Source of the DNA: Mesorhizobium denitrificans
GTDB taxonomy: Bacteria > Pseudomonadota > Alphaproteobacteria > Rhizobiales > Rhizobiaceae
Assembly (NCBI RefSeq): GCF_003403035.1
Contig: NZ_QURN01000003.1
Coordinates: forward strand, 248,001 to 312,000
Direction: 5' to 3'
DNA: 64,000 nt
Shown here in pieces: positions 52,599-61,772 of the stretch. Each line of letters begins with the position of its first letter. Positions within the stretch are counted from its first letter, which is position 1. The notes under the pieces are model-generated. The model was not told where the DNA came from and ran no database searches. It saw only the letters and a list, made by a program, of their open reading frames with translations. Both the position numbers and the translations under genes were made by a program.

Positions 52599-54976
52599 GC
52601 AGGACCGCAGATCCAGCCGCGGCGGTGATGGACCTTCCGCGCCGGGACGCCCCGGACAAGCTTGCGGGGCGTACGCGCTACACTGTGGATATGGCGGGCC
52701 CTGGAACGCTCCACGCAGCCATCCGGCGCGCTGATATTCCGCGCGGTCGCATTATTCGCGTTGAGAGCGGTGTTGCGCGGCAGATGCCGGGCGTGCGCGC
52801 TATCGTGACCGCGCAAGATGCACCTGGTACGCATGGCATTGGCATTTCCGACCATCCGCTCTTTGCCGGAAAGGAAATTCGCTACAATGGCGAACCGATC
52901 GCGGCCGTAGCGGCCGACACGCTGGAGCAGGCGCGAGCCGCCGCTGCCGCAATCATCGTAGAGGTCGAAGCGCTCCCTCCAGTGCTAACCATGGCCGAAG
53001 CGCTGTCGCCATCTGCGCCGCTCGTTCACGAAGGCTGGAAAGACTACGGCGTGCTGTTCGAAGGTGGCGCACGCAAAGGCAATATTGCGTGGGAAGCCAA
53101 GGTCGTTCGCGGCGATACCGACGCCGCTTTCGCGCGACCGGACGTGACCATTGTTGAAGGTTGCTATGAAGTCGGGCGGCAGAGCCACATGCCGTTTGAG
53201 CCACGCGCGGCAATCGCCACCTTTGAGGATGGCCGCCTGCACCTCGTCACGTCTACGCAGGTGCCATGGACCGTGCGCGCGGTAACATCGAGCCTGCTCG
53301 GCATCCCCTCCTCGCAAGTGCGTATTACGGTGCCACCCGTGGGCGCCGGCTTCGGCCTGAAATTCGATTGCACTATTGAACCAGTCGCCGCGCTGCTTGC
53401 ATGGAAAACCGGGCGACGTGTCTCCCTTGCCAATTCGCGGCAGGAGGAAATGGCTACCTGCCTGTGCCGCGAGAACGCGCAAATTCGCATTCGCTCCGCC
53501 GTCACCACCGAAGGCGAGATTGTCGGGCGAGAAGCAACGGTTTTGATGGATTGCGGCGCCTATGGCGGCGAGCAGATATTCCTCACCACCATGACCGCGC
53601 ATACGCTTGGCAGCAATTATCGTCTCGGTTCGGTGCGGCTATCCACACGCGCCATCTATACGAATACGCCGCCCAACGGTGCGTTTCGCGCCTGCAACGG
53701 TGTCTACAACACATTCGCGCTTGAGCGGCATACAGACGAAATCTGCGCCGCGATTGGTATGGACCCTGTCGAGTTCCGCCGCCGCGCGGTGTTCCGGGAC
53801 GGCTCAATTGGCTCGACGGGTCAGGTGTTTGAAGGCGAAGTGCTGGTTCCCATGATCGAGCGAATGGAAGCGCTCAAACAGAAGTCCGGATCCAGAGAAG
53901 CAGAAGCTGGAGGGCGTCTATATGGTCGAGCGACCACGGTTGGAAGCTGGTTCGTTTTCGTCGGCCCCTCCGCCGCAACGGTAAACCTGAACGCCGATGG
54001 CAGCGCAACGCTCGTCACGTCGGGCGTCGAGATCGGCTCCGGCACGATGGTGCAGGCCCTGCCGCAGATCGTTGCGGGGCAGCTCGGCATTCGTCCGCAA
54101 GATGTTGTGGTGAAAGCCGCAGACACAGACGCTGCTGGTTATGACGTCGGCGTAGGCGGCGGTCGCACAACCGTATCGCTCGGTGCAGCAAGCGTGAAGG
54201 CTTGCGAAGATGTTCTCTCCAAGCTGCTGCCGGTCGCGGCTGAAATGCTCCAGACCTCGCAGGACAATCTTGTGCTGGGCAAAGGCCGCATCGAAATTGC
54301 GGGGCGTAAGGGATCAGGTGCGACCATCGCTTCAGTCGCGCAGCGCGCTCAGGCTCTTCATGGACCGGTCACTGGTTCCGGCTCATTCACCGGGCAAGGT
54401 GTGCCATCCATGGCCGGCTGCGCGATGGGCCATTTCATCAATGCAATCGACATTCCGATTTTCGCTGTGCACGATTGCGAAGTGGCCGTCGATCCTGACA
54501 CCGGCCACGTGGAAATTCTCTCCTACAAGGTGGTGCAGGATGTCGGCCGAGCGCTGAACCCGCGCGCGATCCACGGCCAGATTCAAGGTGGCGTCGTTCA
54601 GGGCTTGGGCTATGCCCTGCATGAAGATGTGACCATCGACGCCAAGGGACGCATCGCTCAAGATAGCTTCGAAACATACCGGATACCGCTCGCGCAGGAC
54701 GTCGTGCCTGTCGAGTTTGAGCTTTTTGAAGGTGCGCCTTCGATTGGCCCGCTGGGCGTCAAGGGCGCGGGCGAGGTGCCAATCCTCAACGTCGGTGCGG
54801 CGGTTGCCTGTGCAGTTGCCAACGCCACCGGCAAGCCGGTTAGCCGCTTGCCCCTAACACCGCCGCGTGTGCTTGGCTTACTCGTTTCAGACGAGCCGCC
54901 TCTCGATCATCCTCACATCGGGAAAGACTGGTCCAGCAACGTAATTGCTTTGCCGCAATCGGTCCGAGCAGGTTAA
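52595..54976 (+). CDS. Molybdenum hydroxylase large subunit, molybdopterin-binding (CoxL/XdhC-type fold)
   Basis: 793 residues of the xanthine dehydrogenase family. Cofactor wording is VPPVGAGFGLKFD (247-259), GAFRACNG (362-369) and the C-terminal GVKGAGE, whose Glu727 is the expected catalytic base. Other motifs: GAYGGEQIFLTT and VEIGSGTMVQALPQI. The active-site loop lacks the CSFR of CO dehydrogenase and the GAGR of form II CoxL, so CO oxidation is unlikely. It probably hydroxylates a carbon next to N in a heterocycle, or an aldehyde. Confidence 0.91.
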   Translation: MSRTADPAAAVMDLPRRDAPDKLAGRTRYTVDMAGPGTLHAAIRRADIPRGRIIRVESGVARQMPGVRAIVTAQDAPGTHGIGISDHPLFAGKEIRYNGEPIAAVAADTLEQARAAAAAIIVEVEALPPVLTMAEALSPSAPLVHEGWKDYGVLFEGGARKGNIAWEAKVVRGDTDAAFARPDVTIVEGCYEVGRQSHMPFEPRAAIATFEDGRLHLVTSTQVPWTVRAVTSSLLGIPSSQVRITVPPVGAGFGLKFDCTIEPVAALLAWKTGRRVSLANSRQEEMATCLCRENAQIRIRSAVTTEGEIVGREATVLMDCGAYGGEQIFLTTMTAHTLGSNYRLGSVRLSTRAIYTNTPPNGAFRACNGVYNTFALERHTDEICAAIGMDPVEFRRRAVFRDGSIGSTGQVFEGEVLVPMIERMEALKQKSGSREAEAGGRLYGRATTVGSWFVFVGPSAATVNLNADGSATLVTSGVEIGSGTMVQALPQIVAGQLGIRPQDVVVKAADTDAAGYDVGVGGGRTTVSLGAASVKACEDVLSKLLPVAAEMLQTSQDNLVLGKGRIEIAGRKGSGATIASVAQRAQALHGPVTGSGSFTGQGVPSMAGCAMGHFINAIDIPIFAVHDCEVAVDPDTGHVEILSYKVVQDVGRALNPRAIHGQIQGGVVQGLGYALHEDVTIDAKGRIAQDSFETYRIPLAQDVVPVEFELFEGAPSIGPLGVKGAGEVPILNVGAAVACAVANATGKPVSRLPLTPPRVLGLLVSDEPPLDHPHIGKDWSSNVIALPQSVRAG

Positions 54977-55009
54977 GATACAACATCTTTTTGAACACTC
55001 GGAGTAGCC

Positions 55010-56392
55010 ATGAGCGCCCTGTCAAATTCGCTTGCCGCAACCGACATCGCATCGACGATGCACCCATACACAAACCTTCGCCAGCACGAGGCGACAGGGC
55101 CGCTCATCATCGCCCGTGGCGACGGAGTTCGGGTCTATGACGACCGTGGCAAGGAATATATCGAGGGCCTGGCTGGCCTCTGGTCAGTTGCGGTTGGCTT
55201 TTCGGAAAAGCGCCTGGCGGATGCTGCCTACAAACAAATGCTCCAGCTCCCCTACTATCACACCTTCTCCTCCAAATCGCACGAACCCTCGATCCGGCTG
55301 GCGGAAAAGCTGGTGGAGATGACGCCCGAGCCGCTCACCCGCGCGTTTTTCACCTCCTCAGGCTCGGAAGCGAACGACACAATCGTCAAGATGATATGGT
55401 TCATGAACAATGGACTTGGGCGCCCGCAGAAGAAAAAATTCATCTCCCGCGTCAAGGGCTATCACGGCATCACGGTCGCGTCGGGCAGCCTGACGGGCTT
55501 GCCGGGAAATCATCGTGATTTCGATCTTCCCGCAATTCCGGTCCATCACCTCACCTGCCCACACTTTTATCGCTTTGGGCAGGAGGGCGAGGACGAAGCC
55601 GCGTTCACTGCGCGCCTGCTGGCTGAACTCGAAGCCGTCATCGAAGCCGAAGGTGCCGACACGATCGCTGCCTTCATCGGTGAGCCTCTGATGGCCGCAG
55701 GCGGCGTGCTTCCCCCGCCCGCCGGTTATTGGGAAGGCGTGGAGCGCATTTGCCGCGCCAATGACATACTGATCATTTCCGACGAAGTGATTTGCGGCTT
55801 TGGACGGCTCGGCACTCCATTCGGCTGTCAGAAATACAATTTCACGCCTGACATTATCACGCTTTCCAAGCAGATTACGTCATCCTACATGCCGCTCGCT
55901 GCGGTCATGTTCTCAGAGCCGATTTATCAGGCAATCGCCGACAATTCCGCCAAGCTCAACAATTTCGGCCACGGATTCACTGCATCCGGGCACCCCGTTG
56001 CAACAGCGGTCGCACTAGAAAATCTCGCCATCATCGAAGAGAAAGACCTGATGGGCAACGCAGCGCGTCTGGAAGAGAAATTCCAGGCCGGCATTCGCAG
56101 CTTTGCTGACCACCCACTCGTGGGCGAAGCGCGCGGCGCGGGCCTCATCGGTGCGCTGGAACTGGTTGCCGACAAGGCCACCAAGCGGCCATTCGACCCG
56201 GTCGGGCGCGCCGGTGCCGTGGCAAACCGCATCGGCCACGAAGAAGGCCTGATTTTCCGCTCTATCGGCGACCAGCTCGCGCTTTGCCCGCCGATGATCG
56301 TCACCGAGGACGACGTCGCTGAAATTATGGCCCGTTTGGGTCGCACGATGGACCGTCTGCCTGCAGCGCTTGCGGCTGAGGGCATCGCGTGA
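55010..56392 (+). CDS. Class III aminotransferase (omega-transaminase type)
   Basis: 460 residues. Fold type I PLP enzyme with GLAGLWSVAVGF (the Trp typical of amine:pyruvate transaminases), FFTSSGSEANDTIVKM, VKGYHG, IISDEVICGFGR (Asp258) and ITLSKQITSSYMPL with the PLP lysine Lys287. Related enzymes act on beta-alanine, taurine, GABA, 6-aminohexanoate or amines. It starts 33 bases after the Mo-hydroxylase large-subunit gene. Within this operon it may remove the amino group freed by lactam opening. Confidence 0.92.
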   Translation: MSALSNSLAATDIASTMHPYTNLRQHEATGPLIIARGDGVRVYDDRGKEYIEGLAGLWSVAVGFSEKRLADAAYKQMLQLPYYHTFSSKSHEPSIRLAEKLVEMTPEPLTRAFFTSSGSEANDTIVKMIWFMNNGLGRPQKKKFISRVKGYHGITVASGSLTGLPGNHRDFDLPAIPVHHLTCPHFYRFGQEGEDEAAFTARLLAELEAVIEAEGADTIAAFIGEPLMAAGGVLPPPAGYWEGVERICRANDILIISDEVICGFGRLGTPFGCQKYNFTPDIITLSKQITSSYMPLAAVMFSEPIYQAIADNSAKLNNFGHGFTASGHPVATAVALENLAIIEEKDLMGNAARLEEKFQAGIRSFADHPLVGEARGAGLIGALELVADKATKRPFDPVGRAGAVANRIGHEEGLIFRSIGDQLALCPPMIVTEDDVAEIMARLGRTMDRLPAALAAEGIA

Positions 56393-56775
56393 GCGACAAC
56401 GGAATCACAGCAAGGCGTCTTGCCTTGCTGGATAGATTCCTTGCGGCCTGGAACGCGCGGGATGTGGATGGGTTGATGGCCTGCATGGCGCAGGACTGCG
56501 CGTTTCACGCCTCCGCCGGACCAGACGCCGAAGGCCGTAAATTCGTTGGGCGCGATGTAGTTCGCGCCTCTTACGCCGCGCTTTTCGACACGTTTCCGAA
56601 AGCAGCGTGGACGCGTGGCAGCCATGTTGTAACTGGTGATATCGGCCTGTCTTCCTGGCGCTTTGTCGGCACGAATGCTTCGGGCCAGCAGGTGGACGTC
56701 GATGGCTGCGATATTTTCACCTTCGCGGGCGACCTGATCGCATTGAAGGATTCGTATCGCAAAGCGCGAACGTAA
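56389..56775 (+). CDS. NTF2-like / SnoaL-type small protein
   Basis: 128 residues. The pattern LLDRFLAAWNARDVDGLMACMAQDC, then GRDVVRASYAALFDTFP and VDGCDIFTFAGDLIALKDSYRK, is that of nuclear transport factor 2-like proteins such as polyketide cyclases and ketosteroid isomerase relatives. The GTG start overlaps the aminotransferase stop. It may be a small isomerase or hydratase in the pathway; no active residues can be assigned firmly. Confidence 0.85.
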   Translation: MSDNGITARRLALLDRFLAAWNARDVDGLMACMAQDCAFHASAGPDAEGRKFVGRDVVRASYAALFDTFPKAAWTRGSHVVTGDIGLSSWRFVGTNASGQQVDVDGCDIFTFAGDLIALKDSYRKART

Positions 56776-56801
56776 CCGCATCCCATTTTCAAACCCCGAA
56801 C

Positions 56802-56840
56802 AAAAAAAAACGCCCGGCCAAGCTTTGACTTGGCCGGGCG
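56802..56840 (-). terminator. Intrinsic terminator of the liv-type operon
   Basis: A perfect 12-bp stem (CGCCCGGCCAAG / CTTGGCCGGGCG) with a 6-base loop, followed on the minus strand by nine T residues (A-run at 56802-56810 on the plus strand). It lies about 40 bases past the binding-protein stop. The stem also sits behind the plus-strand operon, but that side lacks a T-run. Confidence 0.93.
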
Positions 56841-56881
56841 CGGGGTATTGCAACCGGCGCCGATCCGGTTGCAAAGCCGCT

Positions 56882-58069
56882 TTATTTCAATAGCGCTTCA
56901 AGCGGCACCGGCTCGGAAATGGTCCAGCTATCGACCACGCCAGGCTTGCCATCCTTGACCTCGATGATTTCATACTTGGTCGTGTTCTGGTGATGCAGTT
57001 CCGCGGAGAAAGTGCGAGGACCAAAAATCGTTGGCTCGTTCTTCATCTTTTCAAGCTCGGCAACCACGGCGTCTGCGTCGGTCGTACCTGCGCGTTCAAC
57101 AGCCTTTGCCCAAACGTCGATCATCACGTAGCCCGGATAGGCATACTGGCTGGAAGGATCAGAACCCGTCTTTGCTTTGTAAGCAGCGTTGAACTTGCTG
57201 ACGTCGGGATTAGGATCGTCGCCATAGATCGAGCCCTGCACAGGCACGTAAAAATTGGTCAGGTCTGGAACGGCCGAGAGCCAGTAGCTGCCGTCCATGC
57301 TCGACCCATTGAGGATCGGCGCATTGATACCGGCGGCCCTGATCTGCTTGACGGCAGAAACAGCGCCCGGCATCATGGTGCAGAGCATGATCGCGTCCGG
57401 CTCCTGCGGCAGAGCCTTGATGCGCGAGATCTGGGCGGCAATCGAAGCGTCCTCATTCTTGAACGTATCTTGGCCGACCAGCTTGGCGTCTTTTAGCTTT
57501 GGCAGCATCCAGTCGAAACCGTCGCAGATACCCTTGTTGTATTCAGTCCAGGTATCGAGCAGACGGTAGAAGTTGCGAGCGCCCTTCTTGTTGTAGGCCC
57601 ATTCCGCCATGGTAGCACCCTGCACGGCAGCAAGTACTGAAGCCGAGAAGGAATGCGGGCCGACGCCCTGAATACCGGCCTTCACCGATTCAGCGCAAAG
57701 GAAGAACGAAATCTTGCCGGCATCTTCCGCCGCAAGTGCAGCCGGTGAACCGAAGTCGTAATCGCACGAAACGACTACAAGGTCGGCGCCGCCGTCGATG
57801 ACAGTCAGACCGGCTTTGGCGCCTTCAGCGCGGTCGGTCTTGGTGTCCGCCTTGATGACTTCGATCTGCTTGCCAAGCAAACCACCGGCGGCATTGATCT
57901 CGTCGATGCGGATCATGGCCGCATCCTGCGCAGGCTTGTCATAGGCTTCCATAAAGCCGGATTCCGCCGTAGCGAAGCCGACAATGATCTTGTCGTCATC
58001 GGCCAACGCCGGGAAGGCGCTGGAGACGGCGATCAGCGCCGTCGCTAATAGTCTTGTCTTGTATGCCAT
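56882..58069 (-). CDS. Branched-chain-amino-acid-type ABC substrate-binding protein (LivK-like)
   Basis: 395 residues, exported: MAYKTRLLATALIAVSSAF, then ALADDDK. Type 1 periplasmic-binding wording is IIVGFATAESGFMEAYDKPA, INAAGGLLGKQIEVIKAD and VSCDYDFGSPAALAA. It is the last gene of the five-gene Liv operon, an unusual place for a binding protein, just before the strong terminator. The ligand may be an amide or heterocycle handled by the adjacent plus-strand operon, but Liv-type proteins bind diverse molecules. Confidence 0.92.
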   Translation of the reverse strand: MAYKTRLLATALIAVSSAFPALADDDKIIVGFATAESGFMEAYDKPAQDAAMIRIDEINAAGGLLGKQIEVIKADTKTDRAEGAKAGLTVIDGGADLVVVSCDYDFGSPAALAAEDAGKISFFLCAESVKAGIQGVGPHSFSASVLAAVQGATMAEWAYNKKGARNFYRLLDTWTEYNKGICDGFDWMLPKLKDAKLVGQDTFKNEDASIAAQISRIKALPQEPDAIMLCTMMPGAVSAVKQIRAAGINAPILNGSSMDGSYWLSAVPDLTNFYVPVQGSIYGDDPNPDVSKFNAAYKAKTGSDPSSQYAYPGYVMIDVWAKAVERAGTTDADAVVAELEKMKNEPTIFGPRTFSAELHHQNTTKYEIIEVKDGKPGVVDSWTISEPVPLEALLK

Positions 58070-58107
58070 TGACGTCTCCTATGGTTTGGCCATGAGTCCG
58101 CGGCCGT

Positions 58108-59196
58108 TCACTTCGTTTTCTTGCGAAAGAGCGTGACTTCGCGATTGCCCATAAGGCCAGTCGGGCGCAATGCGAGGATCACGATCATGATGATGCCGAG
58201 CGCGATCTCCTGAAGCCCCTTCGGAATCGCAAAGGTCGAGTCGCCGATCGGCACGCCCGCCTCAAGCCAGCGGAGAGCTTGAATGAGAGCGGATAGAAGC
58301 ACGACCCCGATGACACCGCCGGAAAGGCTGCCCATCCCACCGACAACGAGCATCGACAGAGTGGTGAAGGTGAGGCCGAGATAGAAGGTGTCGGGCGTGA
58401 CTACGCCGACCGAGTGGGCCATGAGCGCACCGCCCAGCCCCATGATTGCACCCGATACCGCAAACGCTACAAGGCGCTCGCGGGGAATATCGACGCCGGA
58501 AGCTGCAGCCGCTGTTGGTTCGTCACGCGCAGCACGCAGAGCCAACCCTGAACGGGAGATAGCATGCGCCCAGGCAATGAAAACCGCGACGACCGCAGCA
58601 ATCATGTAAGGCCAGATCGTGCGAACGATCGGAATGCCCACGACCGAAGAGGTTGCGCCCGTTACACTTTCCCAATTCGAATAGATCGCATTGATCATAG
58701 CCAGCACGGCGAAGGTCGCAATCGAGGCCGCGATGCCCGATAATCGCATCAGCACGCGTCCGAATATCAGCGCCATAACGCCCGCGAAAAGGGAGGCTAG
58801 AACCGCCGCTTGCCAATATGGCAGCTTCGTTGCAAGCAGCCATTCGGGAAGGCCGGGCAATGATATTTTCTTCATCGCCGGATTGATCGTGAGCCACGCC
58901 GCCGCATACGCCCCAAGGCATGTGAAGGCGATGTGGCCGAAGCTCATCACGCCCGAATTGCCGATGAATACATACAGCCCGACGACTAGTATAACCCGCA
59001 CGAATACGTCGATCACAGTCTGGTTGAACGGGCGTGACCCGATCATGAATGTAATCACCGCGATGGCGACCAGCAGCAGCGAAAGCAGCAATGGCGTCCA
59101 TATCGTGCGGCCGGCAAGCGAAAAGCGGGAAGGCTGGCGAACGGCGATCTTGTCGCTGTCCAGCGCGTGGGTGTCGACTGTGGTCGCGTTGGACAT
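58108..59196 (-). CDS. livM: Branched-chain-amino-acid-type ABC permease (LivM family)
   Basis: 362 residues with an N-terminal extension before about ten hydrophobic segments. LivM wording is YVFIGNSGVMSFGHIAFTCLGAY and SRSGLALRAARDEPTAAAASGVD (EAA loop). It starts three bases after the LivH stop. Confidence 0.93.
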   Translation of the reverse strand: MSNATTVDTHALDSDKIAVRQPSRFSLAGRTIWTPLLLSLLLVAIAVITFMIGSRPFNQTVIDVFVRVILVVGLYVFIGNSGVMSFGHIAFTCLGAYAAAWLTINPAMKKISLPGLPEWLLATKLPYWQAAVLASLFAGVMALIFGRVLMRLSGIAASIATFAVLAMINAIYSNWESVTGATSSVVGIPIVRTIWPYMIAAVVAVFIAWAHAISRSGLALRAARDEPTAAAASGVDIPRERLVAFAVSGAIMGLGGALMAHSVGVVTPDTFYLGLTFTTLSMLVVGGMGSLSGGVIGVVLLSALIQALRWLEAGVPIGDSTFAIPKGLQEIALGIIMIVILALRPTGLMGNREVTLFRKKTK

Positions 59197-59199
59197 GGT

Positions 59200-60105
59200 T
59201 CAGACCCTTTCCTTGGTGCCGCGGGCGACAAGGAGCCCCTGCGGTCGAAAGAGAAGCACGAGAATGACAGCGCCGTAGACGAACGCGTCTCGGAATGGAC
59301 GGGCATCGACGGGCAGCACCACTTGCATGACGACAGACGCAGCGCCGAGCAGGAAGCCAGCAAGCACTGCGCCGCCGAGACTGCCTAGCCCGCCGATAAC
59401 AGTCGCAATAAAGGCCATCAGCATGATCGCCGCGCCCATCTGAATGTCTGCGGTACCGGTCTGGCTGCCGAAGATCAGCGCAATCGCTCCGGCCAGAGCC
59501 CCAGACAGCGCAAAGGCCAGCATAATCACGCGATTTGCGCGCACGCCCAACATGCGCGCCATGGCAAAGTTTTCAGCCGCTGCTCGCATTTCGAGGCCGA
59601 ACCGCGTGCGGCGCAGAAAGATCGTCAGGCCGGCCAGAACCAGCAATGTCGTAACGATGGTGATGAGCTGCAGCAGCGGTAGCCGCGCACCGAAAATCTC
59701 CACGGGCTGCGAAAGTGCAGGCAGCAGCGAGATGGATTTTGGTCTGCTCGTGAAGAGCATCAGCAGGAAGTAGCGGATGACGAAGCCGAGCGCGAAGGAC
59801 GCGATCATCATCGTTGCGGGGCTGGCATCGCGGAAGCGTCGGAAGACGACGATCTCGCACAGCACCGACAGGCCCGCCCCCACCAGCACCACAAAGGGAA
59901 TGAGAAGATACCACGGCAAATTACCCGCGAAGACAATTGCCACCGCATCGACCGATGGCCACAAAAGCGCAAAGACGCAGAAGGCTATGACGTCACCATG
60001 CGCGAAGTTGACCAGCCGCATGACACCGAAGATGAGCGCGATGCCAAGCGCCCCGAGTGCATAGAGCGAACCAAGCGTGAGAGCATCGAAAACAATCTGA
60101 AGCAT
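59200..60105 (-). CDS. livH: Branched-chain-amino-acid-type ABC permease (LivH family)
   Basis: About 301 residues. It starts MLQIVFDALTLGSLYALGAL and has the LivH block IALIFGVMRLVNFAHGDVIA, with FLRRTRFGLEMRAAAENFAMA as the coupling loop. The ATG at 60105 has GAGGAT upstream; the longer open frame reads into the ATPase gene. Pairs with the LivM-type permease. Confidence 0.92.
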   Translation of the reverse strand: MLQIVFDALTLGSLYALGALGIALIFGVMRLVNFAHGDVIAFCVFALLWPSVDAVAIVFAGNLPWYLLIPFVVLVGAGLSVLCEIVVFRRFRDASPATMMIASFALGFVIRYFLLMLFTSRPKSISLLPALSQPVEIFGARLPLLQLITIVTTLLVLAGLTIFLRRTRFGLEMRAAAENFAMARMLGVRANRVIMLAFALSGALAGAIALIFGSQTGTADIQMGAAIMLMAFIATVIGGLGSLGGAVLAGFLLGAASVVMQVVLPVDARPFRDAFVYGAVILVLLFRPQGLLVARGTKERV

Positions 60106-60106
60106 C

Positions 60107-60841
60107 TCAGTGATCCTCATATCCGAAATAGGCCGCCTGGATCTGGTCGCCGGTGCCAACCTCGCGCGCATCGCCCTCCAGCACGATCTGCCCGCCACGC
60201 ATCAGCACCATGCGTCCGCCTGTCATCACCGCGCGCGTCGAACTTTGCTCGACGATCAGCAGCGTCAGGCCACGTTGGGCGCGCAACGCCATCAGGCGCT
60301 CATAGACCTGATCGGTAATGTTCGGCGCGAGGCCAAGCGATGGTTCATCGATGGCGATCAAACGCGGATTGGTCATCAGCGCGCGGCCAATCACCAGCAT
60401 CTGTTGCTGACCGCCGGAGAGCAGACCGGCCTGCCCATTTCGCCGCTCACGCAGGATCGGGAACGTATCATAGACCGCCTCCAGATCGGACGCGACGCGA
60501 GCACGCCAGCCATTCTTGCCGACATGCATACCGGTGCCGACGAGGAGATTTTCCTCCACGCTTAGCGAACCGAATACGTGACGCCCTTCCGGCACCATTG
60601 AGAGGCCGAGCCGCGCGATATCTTCTGGCGCCAAGCCAGCAAGCGACTTGCCGTCGAGGCTGATGCTTCCCCCGACGATGGGCGTGACGCCTGCGATCGC
60701 CCGCAGAAGCGAGGATTTACCCGCTCCATTCGGACCCGTGATGAAAAGAATATCGCCCTCATTCAGCGAGAAAGAGACACCGCGTACAGCCGTCAGGCGG
60801 CCATAGCGGATGACAATATCGGAAACGTCGAGCAGGCTCAT
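60107..60841 (-). CDS. livF: Branched-chain-amino-acid-type ABC ATPase (LivF family)
   Basis: 244 residues. Walker A GPNGAGKSS, Q-loop and VPEGRHVFGSLSVEENL (a LivF hallmark), signature LSGGQQQMLVIGRAL and Walker B LIAIDEPSLGLAP. Its ATG overlaps the livG stop by four bases. One of two ATPases driving the Liv-type importer. Confidence 0.94.
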   Translation of the reverse strand: MSLLDVSDIVIRYGRLTAVRGVSFSLNEGDILFITGPNGAGKSSLLRAIAGVTPIVGGSISLDGKSLAGLAPEDIARLGLSMVPEGRHVFGSLSVEENLLVGTGMHVGKNGWRARVASDLEAVYDTFPILRERRNGQAGLLSGGQQQMLVIGRALMTNPRLIAIDEPSLGLAPNITDQVYERLMALRAQRGLTLLIVEQSSTRAVMTGGRMVLMRGGQIVLEGDAREVGTGDQIQAAYFGYEDH

Positions 60842-61593
60842 ACGAGCGCCTCCATGGGCACGGGCGCGTCGGCGGCGGTGCCCATATAGGCATGTCGCAC
60901 CTTTTCGCTGGCACGGATCGCAGCCGGTGGTCCCTCCTCTATAACCGCGCCGGAATCCAGCACCACAATGTGGTCGCTGAGGCCCAGCACCAGCCCGACA
61001 TTATGCTCGATCAGCAGAACGCCACATCCAAGCTCGTTCGCGATGCGGCGGATCAAGGCAGCGAGATCGCTTGCTTCCTGCGCACTCATGCCCGCAGCGG
61101 GTTCGTCCAGAAGCACATGATTGGGCCGCCCCATGAGCGCTCGGCCAATCGCCACGCGCCGTTCATCGATATATGGCAGCGTGCCCGCGATGCGTCCTGC
61201 AAGATCACCTATGCCCATCCAGTCGAGCATGGCTTCCGCTTCTGCGATAGCATGCCGACGGGTCTGTCCGAGACCCACGCCCGTCACTTCGAGATTGTCG
61301 AGCACCGCCAGATCGCGAAAGAGCCTGCCGCTCTGGAATGTCCGCGCGACGCCGCGGCGGCGCACTTCATGTGGCTTGAAACCCATCAGCGATATTTCGC
61401 CCAGGCTCACCTTGCCTTCGGTCGGAGCCTGAAAGCCCGTCAGCACATTGACCAACGTTGTTTTGCCCGCGCCGTTAGGCCCGATCAAACCGGCAATCTT
61501 TCCCTTGTCTACCGTCAAATTGACAGAAGACAGCGCCTTTAACCCTGCAAAGGCGACAGAGATATTCTCAGCGCGCAGATGACCTACCATCAT
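60838..61593 (-). CDS. livG: Branched-chain-amino-acid-type ABC ATPase (LivG family)
   Basis: About 251 residues. Walker A GPNGAGKTT, ARTFQSGRLFRDLAVLDNL (LivG hallmark), Walker B HVLLDEPAAGMSAQE. The signature is replaced by LPYIDERRVAIGRALM: the usual LSYGxQR reads YIDERR here, a mild departure. The ATG at 61593 has AAGGA upstream; an adjacent ATG at 61590 is equivalent. First gene of the liv operon, 179 bases after pxpC. Confidence 0.92.
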   Translation of the reverse strand: MMVGHLRAENISVAFAGLKALSSVNLTVDKGKIAGLIGPNGAGKTTLVNVLTGFQAPTEGKVSLGEISLMGFKPHEVRRRGVARTFQSGRLFRDLAVLDNLEVTGVGLGQTRRHAIAEAEAMLDWMGIGDLAGRIAGTLPYIDERRVAIGRALMGRPNHVLLDEPAAGMSAQEASDLAALIRRIANELGCGVLLIEHNVGLVLGLSDHIVVLDSGAVIEEGPPAAIRASEKVRHAYMGTAADAPVPMEALV

Positions 61594-61772
61594 CCATTCC
61601 TTCTCACCCGCTTTGGAGAAGGCACGCGACCTCGATGCCGCCAACACGACGTCATGGTCACGATTGTCTTCCCCTTCGATCACTGGCCACATCTAACGCG
61701 CGGCTTGGATCATTAATTGCGCCGTCGCCGACGCGTTCTCTGCGGCTCGTCCTCCAGCCGCTTTGGCCCTCG

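Noticed and set aside
52595-54976. Carbon monoxide dehydrogenase (CoxL) identity
   Set aside because: The CSFR active-site loop is absent.
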